Position numbers and translations under genes: made by a program. Below are positions 43,959-53,378 of a DNA stretch of 64,000 bases, one piece after another (positions within the stretch are counted from its first letter, which is position 1; each line of letters starts with the position of its first letter). Source of the stretch: Roseibium marinum. Its GTDB lineage: Bacteria; Pseudomonadota; Alphaproteobacteria; Rhizobiales; Stappiaceae. The notes beneath the pieces are model-generated. The model was not told the origin of the DNA, made no database searches, and saw nothing but the letters and a program-made list of their open reading frames with translations. The DNA lies in the NCBI RefSeq assembly GCF_002906165.1, contig NZ_PPCN01000007.1:62001-126000 (forward strand), read 5' to 3'.

Positions 43959-44411
43959 TCAAGTCCCGTAGACTTCATCCGCCCGCGCTTCGAAGGCGCT
44001 CGAGAATTTCCGGAAGGCCCTGTCGAACATGACCCCCATCAGGGAGCCGAGTGTCCGGCTGCGGAATTCATAGGAAATATAGAACCCGACGTTGCTGGTC
44101 CCCTCCCCCAGATCTTCGAAGGTCCATGTGTTCTCGAGATGCTTGAACGGCCCGTCGAGGTATTCCACCAGGATCGTGTGCTCATCGGGCCGCAGTTCAA
44201 CGCGGCTGGTGAAAGTTTCCTTGAACAGCTTGTAGGCCACGGTCATGTCGGCAACCAGCACGGTCGCCCCGTTCTCGAGCTCCTTGCGCCCGCGGACATG
44301 CAGATCCTGACAAAGCGGCACGAACTGCGGATACTGTTCCACGTCGGCGACCAGACGGAACATGTCGCCGGCGTTGTGATTGACTTTGTGACTGGATGAA
44401 TAACTGGGCAT
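43959..44411 (-). CDS. COQ10/RatA-like START-domain protein (ubiquinone-binding)
   Basis: A 150-residue polyketide-cyclase/START-type protein. The N-terminus MPSYSSSHKVNHNAGDMFRLVADVEQYPQFVPLC and the segment VAYKLFKETFTSRVELRP are the COQ10/RatA pattern. Mitochondrial COQ10 binds ubiquinone and assists its delivery to respiratory complexes; in E. coli RatA was reported to affect ribosome association. In alphaproteobacteria the ubiquinone role is more likely. It lies 87 bases after lipA on the same strand. Confidence 0.88.
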   Translation of the reverse strand: MPSYSSSHKVNHNAGDMFRLVADVEQYPQFVPLCQDLHVRGRKELENGATVLVADMTVAYKLFKETFTSRVELRPDEHTILVEYLDGPFKHLENTWTFEDLGEGTSNVGFYISYEFRSRTLGSLMGVMFDRAFRKFSSAFEARADEVYGT

Positions 44412-44498
44412 TCAGTTTGTCTGACCGTGTTGCAATACGTTCTGGCGGCTCACCCCGTTGCCTTCGCAAGCGGCGTGAGACAGCCCGATGACCTGATT

Positions 44499-45473
44499 TC
44501 AGCGCCCGAGCCTGGCCAGGCGGGCAGCACGCAAATCCGAGAAATCCTCTCCGGCATGATGCGAGGAACGGGTCAGCGGGCTCGCCGAGACCTTCAGGAA
44601 ACCCTTGGCGTAAGCTATGCGCTCATAACCCTTGAAGTCCTCCGGCGTCACGAATGACAGAACCGGATGGTGTTTTTTCGAGGGCTGAAGATATTGGCCG
44701 ATGGTCAGGAAATCCACATCCGCGGCGCGCAGATCGTCCATCAGCTGAAGCACTTCGTTGCGCTCTTCGCCGAGGCCGACCATGATGCCTGACTTGGTGA
44801 ACATTTCCGGATCCAGCTCCTTCGTCTTCTGAAGAATGCGGATCGAATGGAAATAGCGCGCGCCCGGACGGACAGTCAGGTATTTCGAGGGCACCGTTTC
44901 CAGATTGTGATTGAAGACGTCCGGCTTCGCCTCGACCACGATCTCAAGCGCGCCGTCCTTGCGCAGGAAATCCGGGGTCAGCACTTCGACAGTGGTTGAA
45001 GGCGACGTCTTGCGTATGGCGCCGATCACATCGGCAAAATGCCGTGCGCCGCCATCGTCGAGATCATCCCGGTCCACGGATGTGACGACAACATGTTCAA
45101 GTCCCATGGCGGCCACCGCGTCCGCAACGCCCTGGGCCTCTTTGGTGTCGACGGGACCGGGCATGCCCGTACGCACATTGCAGAAGGCGCAGGCCCGGGT
45201 GCAGGTATCGCCGAGGATCATGAAACTGGCGTGCTTCTTGGACCAGCATTCGCCGATATTCGGACAGCCGGCTTCTTCGCAAACGGTCACCAGATTGTTT
45301 TCGCGCACAACGGCCTGTGTTTCGCGGTAGACCGGCGACGTCGGCGCCTTGACACGAATCCATTTCGGTTTGCGCTGCACCGGATTGTCCGGGCGATGCG
45401 CCTTTTCCGGATGGCGAGGCCGCGCTTCGGATTTTTCCTGCGGGCGATTGAGCGTGTCGACGATCGTAACCAT
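44499..45473 (-). CDS. lipA: Lipoyl synthase LipA
   Basis: A 324-residue radical-SAM enzyme that inserts two sulfurs into octanoyl groups on lipoyl domains. The auxiliary cluster ligands are Cys65, Cys70 and Cys76 ([12 protein letters not shown]), the radical-SAM cluster ligands are Cys91, Cys95 and Cys98 (CTRACAFC), and the conserved C-terminal Ser lies in RSSHHAG. Its substrates, the lipoyl domains of PdhB and PdhC, are encoded 4-5 kb upstream on the same strand. The first 35 residues are a basic, unstructured extension common in rhizobial LipA. Confidence 0.96.
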   Translation of the reverse strand: MVTIVDTLNRPQEKSEARPRHPEKAHRPDNPVQRKPKWIRVKAPTSPVYRETQAVVRENNLVTVCEEAGCPNIGECWSKKHASFMILGDTCTRACAFCNVRTGMPGPVDTKEAQGVADAVAAMGLEHVVVTSVDRDDLDDGGARHFADVIGAIRKTSPSTTVEVLTPDFLRKDGALEIVVEAKPDVFNHNLETVPSKYLTVRPGARYFHSIRILQKTKELDPEMFTKSGIMVGLGEERNEVLQLMDDLRAADVDFLTIGQYLQPSKKHHPVLSFVTPEDFKGYERIAYAKGFLKVSASPLTRSSHHAGEDFSDLRAARLARLGR

Positions 45474-45528
45474 ACAGCTTACCTGTCGTTATTCCCTTGA
45501 AAGGTCAAGTCTCAAACCCTGTTGTCAG

Positions 45529-45969
45529 CTATGTTCCAGCCGCGGAACTGACCAGTGTTTCAAGCCGCTGCCGGGCGTTGTCGGACAGTGGCTGGGACTT
45601 GCGGGTCGCCTCATTCATCTGAACGACCACAGTCACGGCCCTGGCGACCGGCACACCGTCCTGGAACACGCACTGGAAGAGCCGGAACGAGCTTCGCCCG
45701 ACTTCACTCACCGCCGTGCCTATTTCAACGTCGCCGGGCCAGTTGATCTCGGCCAGGAAATCGAGTTCCAGACGGGCGATCACAAAGGCGGCGCCGTCTT
45801 CCGCAAGAGCTTCACGATAAAGCAGTTCAACGCGGCCGGTTTCCAGAAAAGTGGCGAAAACCGCGTTGTTCACATGCCCCTGCCGGTCGGTATCGCCATA
45901 GCGGAGCTTGTCGCTCGTCCTGAGTGGAAACGCCTCGATTCCAGCCTCCGCCGCGCGCGCCACCGTCAC
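45529..45969 (-). CDS. Acyl-CoA thioesterase, 4HBT hot-dog fold
   Basis: A 146-residue hot-dog protein with the 4HBT motif RYGDTDRQGHVNNAVFATFLETGRVE; the Asp and His-Val-Asn-Asn segment is the usual catalytic region. It hydrolyses acyl-CoA thioesters, substrate unknown. It starts with GTG at 45969, overlapping the stop of the upstream GlsB-like gene by four bases (GTGA), so translation is coupled. It is the last gene before lipA, 55 bases away. Confidence 0.88.
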   Translation of the reverse strand: MTVARAAEAGIEAFPLRTSDKLRYGDTDRQGHVNNAVFATFLETGRVELLYREALAEDGAAFVIARLELDFLAEINWPGDVEIGTAVSEVGRSSFRLFQCVFQDGVPVARAVTVVVQMNEATRKSQPLSDNARQRLETLVSSAAGT

Positions 45970-46205
45970 TTGAACATCTTCTTCCAGATAAACAGGAACA
46001 GGATCGCTCCCAGTACGGCAATGATCAGCCGGTCGAGGATGCCGCCGGTAACATTCAGGTCAAGGAGGGAAGCAAGTTCGCCGCCGATCAGCGCTCCGAC
46101 GAGGCCAACGACCAGGCTACCGAGAAAGCCCCCTCGGCTGTTCAGCACCCTGTGAGCAACGGCGCCTGCGATGAGGCCGATGATAACCGTTATGATCAAT
46201 CCCAT
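45966..46205 (-). CDS. GlsB/YeaQ/YmgE-family stress membrane protein, copy 1
   Basis: A 79-residue protein with three hydrophobic helices: LIITVIIGLIAGAVAH, GFLGSLVVGLVGALIGGEL and LIIAVLGAILFLFIWKK. The Gly-rich first two helices are the transglycosylase-associated/GlsB pattern, linked to general stress in other bacteria. A second homologue is encoded 21 bases upstream. Function unproven. Confidence 0.88.
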   Translation of the reverse strand: MGLIITVIIGLIAGAVAHRVLNSRGGFLGSLVVGLVGALIGGELASLLDLNVTGGILDRLIIAVLGAILFLFIWKKMFK

Positions 46206-46226
46206 CGCAGTTTCCCTTTCGCGAAA

Positions 46227-46478
46227 TCAGCGGGCCAGCAGCCGCGCGATCAGCACGACGACAATCGCGCCGATGGCGGCCACGACGATTTCAGTCACAT
46301 AAGGATTTCCGAGATTCAAGTTGATCCCGGCGATCTTGAACAGGAAACCGCCGACGAATGCGCCAATCAGGCCCGTGATCAGGTAACGCACCAACCCGCC
46401 GCCGCCAACGATGACACTTGCAAGCCAACCCGCGATGATGCCGATGGCGATCCAGATTAGAATTGCCGTTCCGTCCAT
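46227..46478 (-). CDS. GlsB/YeaQ/YmgE-family stress membrane protein, copy 2
   Basis: An 83-residue, three-helix protein: ILIWIAIGIIAGWLASVIVGG, LVRYLITGLIGAFVGGFLF and VTEIVVAAIGAIVVVLIARLLAR. It is homologous to copy 1 and lies just upstream, consistent with an old tandem duplication. The ATG at 46478 has GGGAGG 8 bases upstream; the frame extends to 46517 but that part is polar. It lies 99 bases downstream of lpd. Confidence 0.88.
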   Translation of the reverse strand: MDGTAILIWIAIGIIAGWLASVIVGGGGLVRYLITGLIGAFVGGFLFKIAGINLNLGNPYVTEIVVAAIGAIVVVLIARLLAR

Positions 46479-46577
46479 GACTGAAACCTCCCGTTTGAAA
46501 AAAGCGGACAACTTCACGTTCCCGTAAATGCTGTCCGGATCTGTCGTTCCGTACCCAAAGAATACCCTGCAAAACGC

Positions 46578-48020
46578 CTACATGTTGAGCACACGGCCAT
46601 AGGCGTCGAGCACGGATTCCTTCATCATTTCTGAGAGGGTCGGATGCGGGAACACCGTGTGCATCAGATCCTCTTCCGTCGTCTCCAGGTTCATGGCGAC
46701 CACGTAGCCCTGTATGAGTTCGGTCACTTCCGCGCCGACCATATGCGCGCCGAGCAACTGCCCGGTCTTCGCGTCGAAGATCGTCTTGATCAGGCCTTCC
46801 GGCTCGCCCAGGGCAATCGCCTTACCGTTGCCGATGAACGGGAATCGCCCGACCTTGATGTCATATCCGGCTTCTTTGGCCTTCGGTTCGGTGAGACCGA
46901 CGGAGGCGACCTGCGGGTTGCAGTAGGTGCATCCCGGGATCATCGACTTGTCGGTCGCATGGACATCCTTGCCCGCGATCTTCTCGATACAGACGACACC
47001 CTCGTGCTCGGCCTTGTGGGCCAGCATCGGCGGTCCGGCCACATCGCCGATCGCATAGACACCCGGAACGTTGGTGCGGCCGAAGCCGTCGATCACGACG
47101 CAGCCCCGGTCGGTCTTGACGCCAAGCTCTTCAAGGCCGAGCTTTTCGATGTTTCCGACGACCCCGACAGCGGAGATCATCTTTTCCGCCGTCAGATCCT
47201 GTTTCTTGCCGTCCTTGGTCTCGACCGTTGCGGTCACGCCGCCGGAGCCCTTCTTGACGGCGGAAACCTTGGCTTCGAGCAGGAACTTGATTCCCTGCTT
47301 TTCCATCATCTTTTTTGCCATGCCGGAAATTTCCGGGTCCTCGACCGGCATGATGTTCGCCATCATTTCGATGACCGTGACCTCCGCTCCCATGGTGCGG
47401 TAGAAGGATGCGAATTCAATGCCGATGGCGCCGGAGCCCATGACGATCAGCGACTTCGGCATCGCCGGCGGCACCATGGCCTCGAAATAGGTCCAGATGT
47501 CCTTGCCGTCCGGTTCGATGCCTGGGATGACGCGCGGGCGCGCGCCTGTCGCCACGATGATGTGCTTGGCTTTGTAGATGCCCTCGCCCTTGGTGCCCTT
47601 CGGCGCCGGGTGCTGGGGTTCCATGGCCTTTTTGGAGGTCTTGGAAACGGTGACTTCGCCCGCCTTGGAAATCCGGCCTTCACCCCACAGGACATCGACC
47701 TTGTTCTTCTTCATCAGGTAGCCGATGCCGCCGTTGAGCTGGCCGGAGACACCGCGCGAGCGTTTGACCACGGCGGCCGGATCGAAGGAGATCTTCTCGG
47801 CGGACAGTCCGTAATCCTTGGCGTGCTGCATGAAGTGATAGATCTCGGCGGAACGCAGCAGCGCCTTGGTGGGAATGCAACCCCAGTTGAGGCAGATGCC
47901 GCCCATGTGCTCGCGTTCGACAATGGCGGTCTTGAAGCCCAGCTGGGCGGAGCGTATCGCGGCCACGTAACCGCCTGGACCGGATCCGATGATGATCACA
48001 TCGTAATTGGTATCAGCCAT
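46578..48020 (-). CDS. lpdA: Dihydrolipoamide dehydrogenase (E3)
   Basis: A 480-residue flavoprotein disulfide reductase. FAD site DVIIIGSGPGGYVAA at residues 8-20, redox disulfide Cys42 and Cys47 (GGICLNWGCIPTKAL), NAD site VMGSGAIGIEFASFYR, second FAD site GVYAIGDVAGPPMLAHKA, and catalytic His-Glu in HPTLSE near the C-terminus. It reoxidises the lipoyl groups of PdhC. The ATG at 48020 starts MADTNYD; the upstream ATG at 48056 is less likely. It is the last gene of the pdhABC-lpd operon. Confidence 0.95.
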   Translation of the reverse strand: MADTNYDVIIIGSGPGGYVAAIRSAQLGFKTAIVEREHMGGICLNWGCIPTKALLRSAEIYHFMQHAKDYGLSAEKISFDPAAVVKRSRGVSGQLNGGIGYLMKKNKVDVLWGEGRISKAGEVTVSKTSKKAMEPQHPAPKGTKGEGIYKAKHIIVATGARPRVIPGIEPDGKDIWTYFEAMVPPAMPKSLIVMGSGAIGIEFASFYRTMGAEVTVIEMMANIMPVEDPEISGMAKKMMEKQGIKFLLEAKVSAVKKGSGGVTATVETKDGKKQDLTAEKMISAVGVVGNIEKLGLEELGVKTDRGCVVIDGFGRTNVPGVYAIGDVAGPPMLAHKAEHEGVVCIEKIAGKDVHATDKSMIPGCTYCNPQVASVGLTEPKAKEAGYDIKVGRFPFIGNGKAIALGEPEGLIKTIFDAKTGQLLGAHMVGAEVTELIQGYVVAMNLETTEEDLMHTVFPHPTLSEMMKESVLDAYGRVLNM

Positions 48021-48089
48021 GGTGTGTTCCCCGGCGAATGAAGTCATCGTTGACAACGGCGCGGCAGGGTGCCGCGCCGGAGAGCTGCT

Positions 48090-49430
48090 TCAGACGAGCA
48101 TTCTCATCGGATTTTCGATGTAGCCCCTGAACGCGCCAAGCACGGCCGCGCCGAGCGCACCGTCCACGCAACGGTGGTCGGTGGAAAGCGTCACGCTCAT
48201 GACGGTGGCGACAGCCAGTTCGCCGTCTTTCACCACGGCACGCTGTTCTCCCGCGCCGATAGCCAGAATGGTGGCGTGCGGCGGGTTCACCACGGCTGCG
48301 AAGTTCTTCACACCCATCATACCCATGTTGGAAACGGCCGTCGTGCCGCCCTGGTACTCGTCCGGCTTCAGCTTGCGTTCCTTCGCCCGCTTGCCGAGAT
48401 CCTTCATCTCGTTGGAGATGACGGAGATCGGCTTTTCTTCCGCGCGCCGGATGATCGGAGTGATGAGACCGCCCGGGATCGAAACGGCGACACCGACATC
48501 GGCATGCTTGTGCATCACCATGTCCGTGTCGGTCCAGGACACATTCGCATCGGGCACATCGCGCAGCGACAGCGCCAGGGCCTTGATGATCATGTCGTTG
48601 ACCGAAAGCTTGTAGGCCGGTTTGCCGTCCTTGTCCTTCGAAGCCGCGTCATTGAGCTGTGCCCGCAGCGCAAGAAGCGCGTCCAGCTCGCAATCCAGCG
48701 TGACGTAGAAATGCGGGATGGTCTGCTTGGATTCGGTCAGGCGCTTGGCGATGGTCTTGCGCATGCCGTCATGTGGCACAAGATCGTAGGACCCTTCCTC
48801 GAAAAGTTTCAGCACCTGCTCGGCGGACTGACCTGCCGCAAGGGGCGGAGCAGCCGCTTTCGGAGCCTCGGCTTTGGCCGGAGCGGCCTTGCCTGTTCCG
48901 GCGGCAAGGGCCGCCTCGATGTCGCGCTTGACGATCCGCCCATGTGGCCCGGAACCGGACAACGCCTTCAGGTCGAGGCCGTTCAATTGCGCCAGACGGC
49001 GTGCCAGGGGCGAGGAAAAGATCCGGTCTCCTGCCGAGGTTTTCGGCGCCGGAACGGAATCGCTCACCGCCTTGGCCCCGACTTCGATTGCCGGTGCGCT
49101 TTCGGGAACCGCCGGCACCTTTTCGGCGCTTGGCGCGGCGGCAGCCGCGCTACCGCCACCGGATGTATCGATCTCGCCGGCATCCTCCCCCTCTTCAAGA
49201 AGGACTGCGATCAGTTCGTTGACCTTTACCCCGGCAGTGCCACCGGGCACGACGATCTTGCCGACCGTGCCTTCGTCCACCGCTTCGACTTCCATCGTGG
49301 CCTTGTCGGTTTCGATCTCGGCGATGACATCGCCGGCGGAAACCTTGTCGCCTTCCTTGACCAGCCACTTGGCCAGGTTGCCCTCCTCCATGGTCGGAGA
49401 AAGGGCCGGCATGGTAATATTGATTGGCAT
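48090..49430 (-). CDS. pdhC: Pyruvate dehydrogenase E2 (dihydrolipoamide acetyltransferase)
   Basis: A 446-residue protein with a single N-terminal lipoyl domain (lipoyl-Lys in [12 protein letters not shown]), an Ala/Pro-rich linker, an E3-binding domain (FSSPLARRLAQLNGLDLKALSGSGPHGRI) and the catalytic acyltransferase domain ending in STDHRCVDGALGA, with the His/Asp motif HRxxDG. It transfers acetyl groups to CoA. The lipoyl domain is nearly the same as that of the neighbouring PdhB. Confidence 0.95.
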   Translation of the reverse strand: MPINITMPALSPTMEEGNLAKWLVKEGDKVSAGDVIAEIETDKATMEVEAVDEGTVGKIVVPGGTAGVKVNELIAVLLEEGEDAGEIDTSGGGSAAAAAPSAEKVPAVPESAPAIEVGAKAVSDSVPAPKTSAGDRIFSSPLARRLAQLNGLDLKALSGSGPHGRIVKRDIEAALAAGTGKAAPAKAEAPKAAAPPLAAGQSAEQVLKLFEEGSYDLVPHDGMRKTIAKRLTESKQTIPHFYVTLDCELDALLALRAQLNDAASKDKDGKPAYKLSVNDMIIKALALSLRDVPDANVSWTDTDMVMHKHADVGVAVSIPGGLITPIIRRAEEKPISVISNEMKDLGKRAKERKLKPDEYQGGTTAVSNMGMMGVKNFAAVVNPPHATILAIGAGEQRAVVKDGELAVATVMSVTLSTDHRCVDGALGAAVLGAFRGYIENPMRMLV

Positions 49431-49446
49431 GTCCGTCTCCCGCGCC

Positions 49447-50835
49447 TCAGGCTGTATAGGTTACGGCTTTGACCGCATCGATGACTTCACCGACATTCGG
49501 CAGCGCCAGCTTTTCCAGGTTTGCCGCATAGGGCATCGGAACGTCCTTGCCGGTCACGCGAGCAATCGGCGCATCGAGATAGTCGAACGCCTTTTCCTGC
49601 ACCTGGAAGGCGATTTCCGACGAGACCGAGCACATGGGGAAAGCTTCTTCCACGGTGACGAGCCGGCCCGTCTTGCGGACAGAGGCCAGAACCGTGTCGA
49701 TATCCAGCGGACGGATCGTGCGCAGATTGACGACTTCCGCCGAGATGCCCATTCCGGCCAGTTCCTCGGCAGCCTTCATGGCGTAGGTCATGCCGATGCC
49801 CCAGGACACCAGCGTGACGTCTGTTCCGCCGCGCTCGACCTTCGCCTTGCCGATCGGCAGGACGAAATCATCCATGTCCGGGATCTCGAAGGAGTGCCCG
49901 TAGAGGATCTCATTTTCCAGGAAGATGACCGGATTCGGATCGCGGATCGCGGCTTTCAGAAGCCCTTTGGCGTCCGCCGCCGAATAGGGCACGACGACCT
50001 TGAGGCCCGGCACATGGGCGAACCAGGCCGCATAATCCTGCGAATGCTGGGCACCGACGCGGGCGGCCGCGCCGTTCGGGCCGCGGAAGACGATCGGCGC
50101 GCCCATCTGGCCGCCGGACATATACAGCGTCTTGGCGGCGGAGTTGATGATCTGGTCCATCGCCTGCATGGCGAAGTTGAAGGTCATGAATTCGACGATC
50201 GGCCGCAGCCCCGCCATGGCGGCGCCTACACCGAGACCGGCAAAGCCATGTTCGGTTATCGGTGTATCGATCACACGTTTGGCGCTGAACTCGTCCAGCA
50301 GGCCCTGGGTGATCTTGTAGGCGCCCTGATACTCGGCAACCTCCTCGCCCATGACGAAGACATCCGGGTCGCGGCGCATCTCTTCCGCCATCGCATCCCG
50401 CAAGGCTTCACGCACCGTGGAACTCTTCATTGCTGTGCCGGCGGGAATCTCCGGATCCTCCGCCGTTTCAGGCGCGGGGGCCTGAGGCGTCGGTGCGGAG
50501 GCAACTGGCGGAGCACTCGGCGCTTCCGGCTTGGCCGGGGCGGCATCGGCAGCGGGCGCGGAAGCCGCGGCGTCAATCGCGCTTGCATCTTCCCCCTCGG
50601 TCAGAAGGATCGCGATCTTTTCGTTGACCTTGACGGCGTCGGTTCCTTCCGCGACCAGGATCTTGCCGAGCGTGCCTTCATCGACAGCTTCGACTTCCAT
50701 GGTGGCCTTGTCAGTCTCGATTTCGGCGATCACATCGCCTGCTGTGACGGTATCGCCTTCTGACTTGAGCCATTTGGCGAGTTTACCTTCTTCCATTGTC
50801 GGCGAGAGAGCCGGCATCAAAATGTCGATCGGCAT
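49447..50835 (-). CDS. pdhB: Pyruvate dehydrogenase E1 beta with N-terminal lipoyl domain
   Basis: A 462-residue E1-beta. Residues 1-80 are a lipoyl domain ([16 protein letters not shown]; lipoyl-Lys in [11 protein letters not shown]), then a linker of about 50 residues rich in Ala and Pro, then the E1-beta transketolase-like domain ([35 protein letters not shown]; later [19 protein letters not shown]). The extra lipoyl domain is typical of alphaproteobacterial E1-beta and probably relays acetyl groups between E1 and E2. It is 14 bases after pdhA. Confidence 0.95.
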   Translation of the reverse strand: MPIDILMPALSPTMEEGKLAKWLKSEGDTVTAGDVIAEIETDKATMEVEAVDEGTLGKILVAEGTDAVKVNEKIAILLTEGEDASAIDAAASAPAADAAPAKPEAPSAPPVASAPTPQAPAPETAEDPEIPAGTAMKSSTVREALRDAMAEEMRRDPDVFVMGEEVAEYQGAYKITQGLLDEFSAKRVIDTPITEHGFAGLGVGAAMAGLRPIVEFMTFNFAMQAMDQIINSAAKTLYMSGGQMGAPIVFRGPNGAAARVGAQHSQDYAAWFAHVPGLKVVVPYSAADAKGLLKAAIRDPNPVIFLENEILYGHSFEIPDMDDFVLPIGKAKVERGGTDVTLVSWGIGMTYAMKAAEELAGMGISAEVVNLRTIRPLDIDTVLASVRKTGRLVTVEEAFPMCSVSSEIAFQVQEKAFDYLDAPIARVTGKDVPMPYAANLEKLALPNVGEVIDAVKAVTYTA

Positions 50836-50849
50836 GATATTCCCCGGCG

Positions 50850-51908
50850 TTAAATCAAGATATCGGTGTAAAGCTCAGACGCATCCGGCTCCGGATCGGT
50901 CTGCGCGTATTCCGCCGCTTCCGCGACCCGCGCGCGGACATCCTTGTCGATGCCCTTCAGATCGTCTTCGGAGGCCCACCCTTCCTCGATGAGGCGCTTG
51001 CGCACCTGCTCGATCGGGTCGTGCTCGGCGCGCATCTTCTGAACTTCGTCCTTGGAGCGGTATTTCGCCGGGTCGGACATGGAATGACCGCGATAACGGT
51101 AGGTGATCATTTCCAGAATATAGGGGCCCTTGCCGGAGCGGCACCATTCAAGAGCCTTTGTCGCCGCTGCATTGACGGCGCGCACGTCCATTCCATCGAC
51201 CTGCTCACCCGGAATGCCGAAGGATTCGCCGCGCTTGGAGAGATCCGTCGTCGCGGAAGCGCGGGCAACGCTTGTCCCCATGCCGTATTTGTTGTTCTCG
51301 ATCACGTAAACGACCGGCAGTTTCCACAGTTCGGCCATGTTGAAGCTTTCGTACACCTGGCCCTGGTTGGACGCGCCGTCGCCGAAGAACGCCATCGCGA
51401 CATTGCCGTTCTCACGGTATTTGTTGGCGAATCCCAAACCAGTTCCGAGCGGCACTTGCGCGCCGACGATGCCGTGACCGCCGTAAAAATGTTTTTCCTT
51501 GGAGAACATGTGCATCGAGCCGCCCTTGCCTTTCGACAAGCCGCCACGGCGTCCGGTCAACTCGGCCATGACGCCTTTCGGGTCGAGATCCATCGCCAGC
51601 ATATGGCCGTGGTCCCGGTAGCCGGTGATCATCTGGTCACCGTCCCTCTTGGCCATCTGCAGACCGACGACAACGGCTTCCTGGCCGATATACAAATGAC
51701 AAAATCCGCCGATCAGGCCCATGCCGTACAATTGTCCGGCTTTTTCCTCAAATCGGCGGATCAGAAGCATTTCGCGGTAAGCGTGAAGTTCCTGGTCCTT
51801 ATCGAACTCGGCGATCGCAGGCTCGGCCTTCTTGGCGGAGCTACGGGTCCGGCTGGTGCTCTTGGAGCTAGCGGAGGTGGTCTTTGATGTTGCGGCCATT
51901 ACCCTCAT
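50850..51908 (-). CDS. pdhA: Pyruvate dehydrogenase E1 alpha
   Basis: A 352-residue ThDP-dependent subunit. After a Ser/Thr/Lys-rich start it has [33 protein letters not shown], the ThDP motif [31 protein letters not shown], and the phosphorylation-loop region [17 protein letters not shown]. It decarboxylates pyruvate with PdhB. Two starts are possible (51908 and, three codons later, 51899); neither has a strong ribosome-binding site. It is the first gene of the operon; the upstream 164 bases contain AATACA-TTAC-TGTATT (52000-52015), a perfect 6-base inverted repeat that may be an operator. Confidence 0.95.
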   Translation of the reverse strand: MRVMAATSKTTSASSKSTSRTRSSAKKAEPAIAEFDKDQELHAYREMLLIRRFEEKAGQLYGMGLIGGFCHLYIGQEAVVVGLQMAKRDGDQMITGYRDHGHMLAMDLDPKGVMAELTGRRGGLSKGKGGSMHMFSKEKHFYGGHGIVGAQVPLGTGLGFANKYRENGNVAMAFFGDGASNQGQVYESFNMAELWKLPVVYVIENNKYGMGTSVARASATTDLSKRGESFGIPGEQVDGMDVRAVNAAATKALEWCRSGKGPYILEMITYRYRGHSMSDPAKYRSKDEVQKMRAEHDPIEQVRKRLIEEGWASEDDLKGIDKDVRARVAEAAEYAQTDPEPDASELYTDILI

Positions 51909-52062
51909 CTCGACGTGGCGTTTCCCCTAAGACGTGTAGCAGCAACTTATCCTGTTGCCGCTGTCAATCCAATCCGTCCATCTCGCAATGCGGTATAGCA
52001 ATACATTACTGTATTCATTGACGGATTTAATTTTAACTGGATATGAGTTAAGAGGCGAATAT

Positions 52063-52079
52063 AAACTGAAATTCAGTTT
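52063..52079 (-). terminator. AT-rich hairpin at the ftsB stop
   Basis: AAACTG (52063-52068) and CAGTTT (52074-52079) are perfect arms, and the 8-base arms AAACTGAA/TTCAGTTT flank a single central base. The element overlaps the ftsB stop codon. It is a weak terminator candidate between ftsB and pdhA. Confidence 0.35.
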
Positions 52080-52414
52080 ATTTCGTAACGGTGACCAGGA
52101 CGCAGGACAACCAGTTCGTTACTGTGAACCAGATTGAGATTGAGCCGTGCCCGTTCGTCCAGCATGTCCGGATCGAGGCTCTCCGGGCGCAGCAGGCTGA
52201 CACGCGCCTGAAGCTCGCGCCGTTCCGCGGCAAGCGCTGAAAGTTCGGTTTCAAGCTCCGACACCTGCCGCTCGATCATGGCGCGACCGACCAGCCCCAA
52301 TTCGCCGTTCATGGCATGAAAGCCGAAATAACCGAGCGCTGCAATGGCGATTGCAGGCGTGATCAACCGGCGGAATACGGATTTTTTTCTCTGACGCGTG
52401 GCTGCTCGGGGCAC
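52073..52414 (-). CDS. FtsB-like septum formation initiator (DivIC family)
   Basis: A 113-residue bitopic membrane protein. A basic cytoplasmic start (RQRKKSVFRRL) is followed by one membrane helix (ITPAIAIAALGYFGFHAMNG) and a coiled coil (ERQVSELETELSALAAERRELQARVSLL), then the conserved end PDMLDERARLNLNLVHSNELVVL. This is the FtsB/DivIC layout; it should join FtsL and FtsQ in the divisome. It starts with GTG at 52414. Located upstream of pdhA, as in other Hyphomicrobiales. Confidence 0.88.
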   Translation of the reverse strand: MPRAATRQRKKSVFRRLITPAIAIAALGYFGFHAMNGELGLVGRAMIERQVSELETELSALAAERRELQARVSLLRPESLDPDMLDERARLNLNLVHSNELVVLRPGHRYEIN

Positions 52415-52538
52415 TCTTGGACCTTAACGCTAAACTCGTGGCCTCTTTATCCAGCCACTATGCGGCTTTAGGTTTAATAGAGTCTTGCGAAAGCCGTTCA
52501 AATGCACGCAAATATTGTGAGCGATCCGGAGCACCGCC

Positions 52539-53198
52539 GTGAATCAGATGGAGTCCCAACGCAAGGACATGGTCCTGCGGCAGCTGGAAGGCCGCGGTAT
52601 CCGGGACGAACGTGTCCTCGCGGCCATGCGTAAAGTCCCCCGGCATATTTTCGTGCCCGCGGCGCAGCAGGCAGCTTCCTATAATGACGGTCCGCTGCCG
52701 ATCGGCCACGGCCAGACAATCTCCCAACCTTATATTGTCGCGCTGATGTGCGAACTGCTGGAACTTTCCAGGGAAAACAAGGTGCTGGAAATCGGCGCGG
52801 GCTGCGGTTACGCGGCAGCCGTTCTGGCCGAACTTGCGCACGAGGTCATCACGATCGAACGCATGCCCGAACTGGCTGAACTTGCCCGCAAGAACCTCCT
52901 GAAAGCGGGCTATCCGGATGTCCGCGTGATCTGCGCCGACGGCAGCCTCGGGTGTCCCGATGAAGCCCCTTTCGACGCCATCGTCGTTGCCGCCGGCGCA
53001 CCGGCAACCCCCGACGCGCTCAAGCAGCAGTTGAAAACCGGCGGCCGGCTCGTCATTCCGGTCGGCTCGAACAGCCGGTCTCAGGAGCTTCTGAGAATAA
53101 GACGCCTGTCCGACACGGATTACGATACGGAGCCCCAGGGCGAAGTCGCCTTTGTGCCACTTGTCGGCGCCGAAGGCTGGCCGGACGAGAGTTACTAA
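52539..53198 (+). CDS. pcm: Protein-L-isoaspartate O-methyltransferase
   Basis: A 219-residue SAM-dependent methyltransferase that repairs isoaspartyl residues. Landmarks: PRHIFVPAAQQAASYNDGPLPIGHGQTISQPYIVALM, SAM motif I VLEIGAGCGYAAAVLA, and the C-terminal VAFVPLVGAEGW. The start appears to be GTG at 52539, with GGAG 7 bases upstream; ATG at 52548 is an alternative. It is divergent from ftsB and convergent with mfd. The usual partner surE is not in view. Confidence 0.93.
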   Translation: MNQMESQRKDMVLRQLEGRGIRDERVLAAMRKVPRHIFVPAAQQAASYNDGPLPIGHGQTISQPYIVALMCELLELSRENKVLEIGAGCGYAAAVLAELAHEVITIERMPELAELARKNLLKAGYPDVRVICADGSLGCPDEAPFDAIVVAAGAPATPDALKQQLKTGGRLVIPVGSNSRSQELLRIRRLSDTDYDTEPQGEVAFVPLVGAEGWPDESY

Positions 53199-53378
53199 AG
53201 GCGGCAAGCCCACGATTGGTGTGGAAGTGAACAGCCTTTCTCAGCTTGTCATCCTTGCGACGGCAGGCACAGGGTAACCCGCTGTATTTCCGACTTTCTT
53301 CAACTCGAAAGACACGGCGCGCCGGAACCTGTTCCTGACGCTGACGCGTCCAGCCCAAACCGTTTCCAGCCCGAGTCT

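Noticed and set aside
46644..49472. Two long plus-strand frames opposite lpd and pdhC
   Set aside because: Low-complexity His/Asp/Arg-rich translations typical of antisense frames; the minus strand carries complete, motif-bearing genes.
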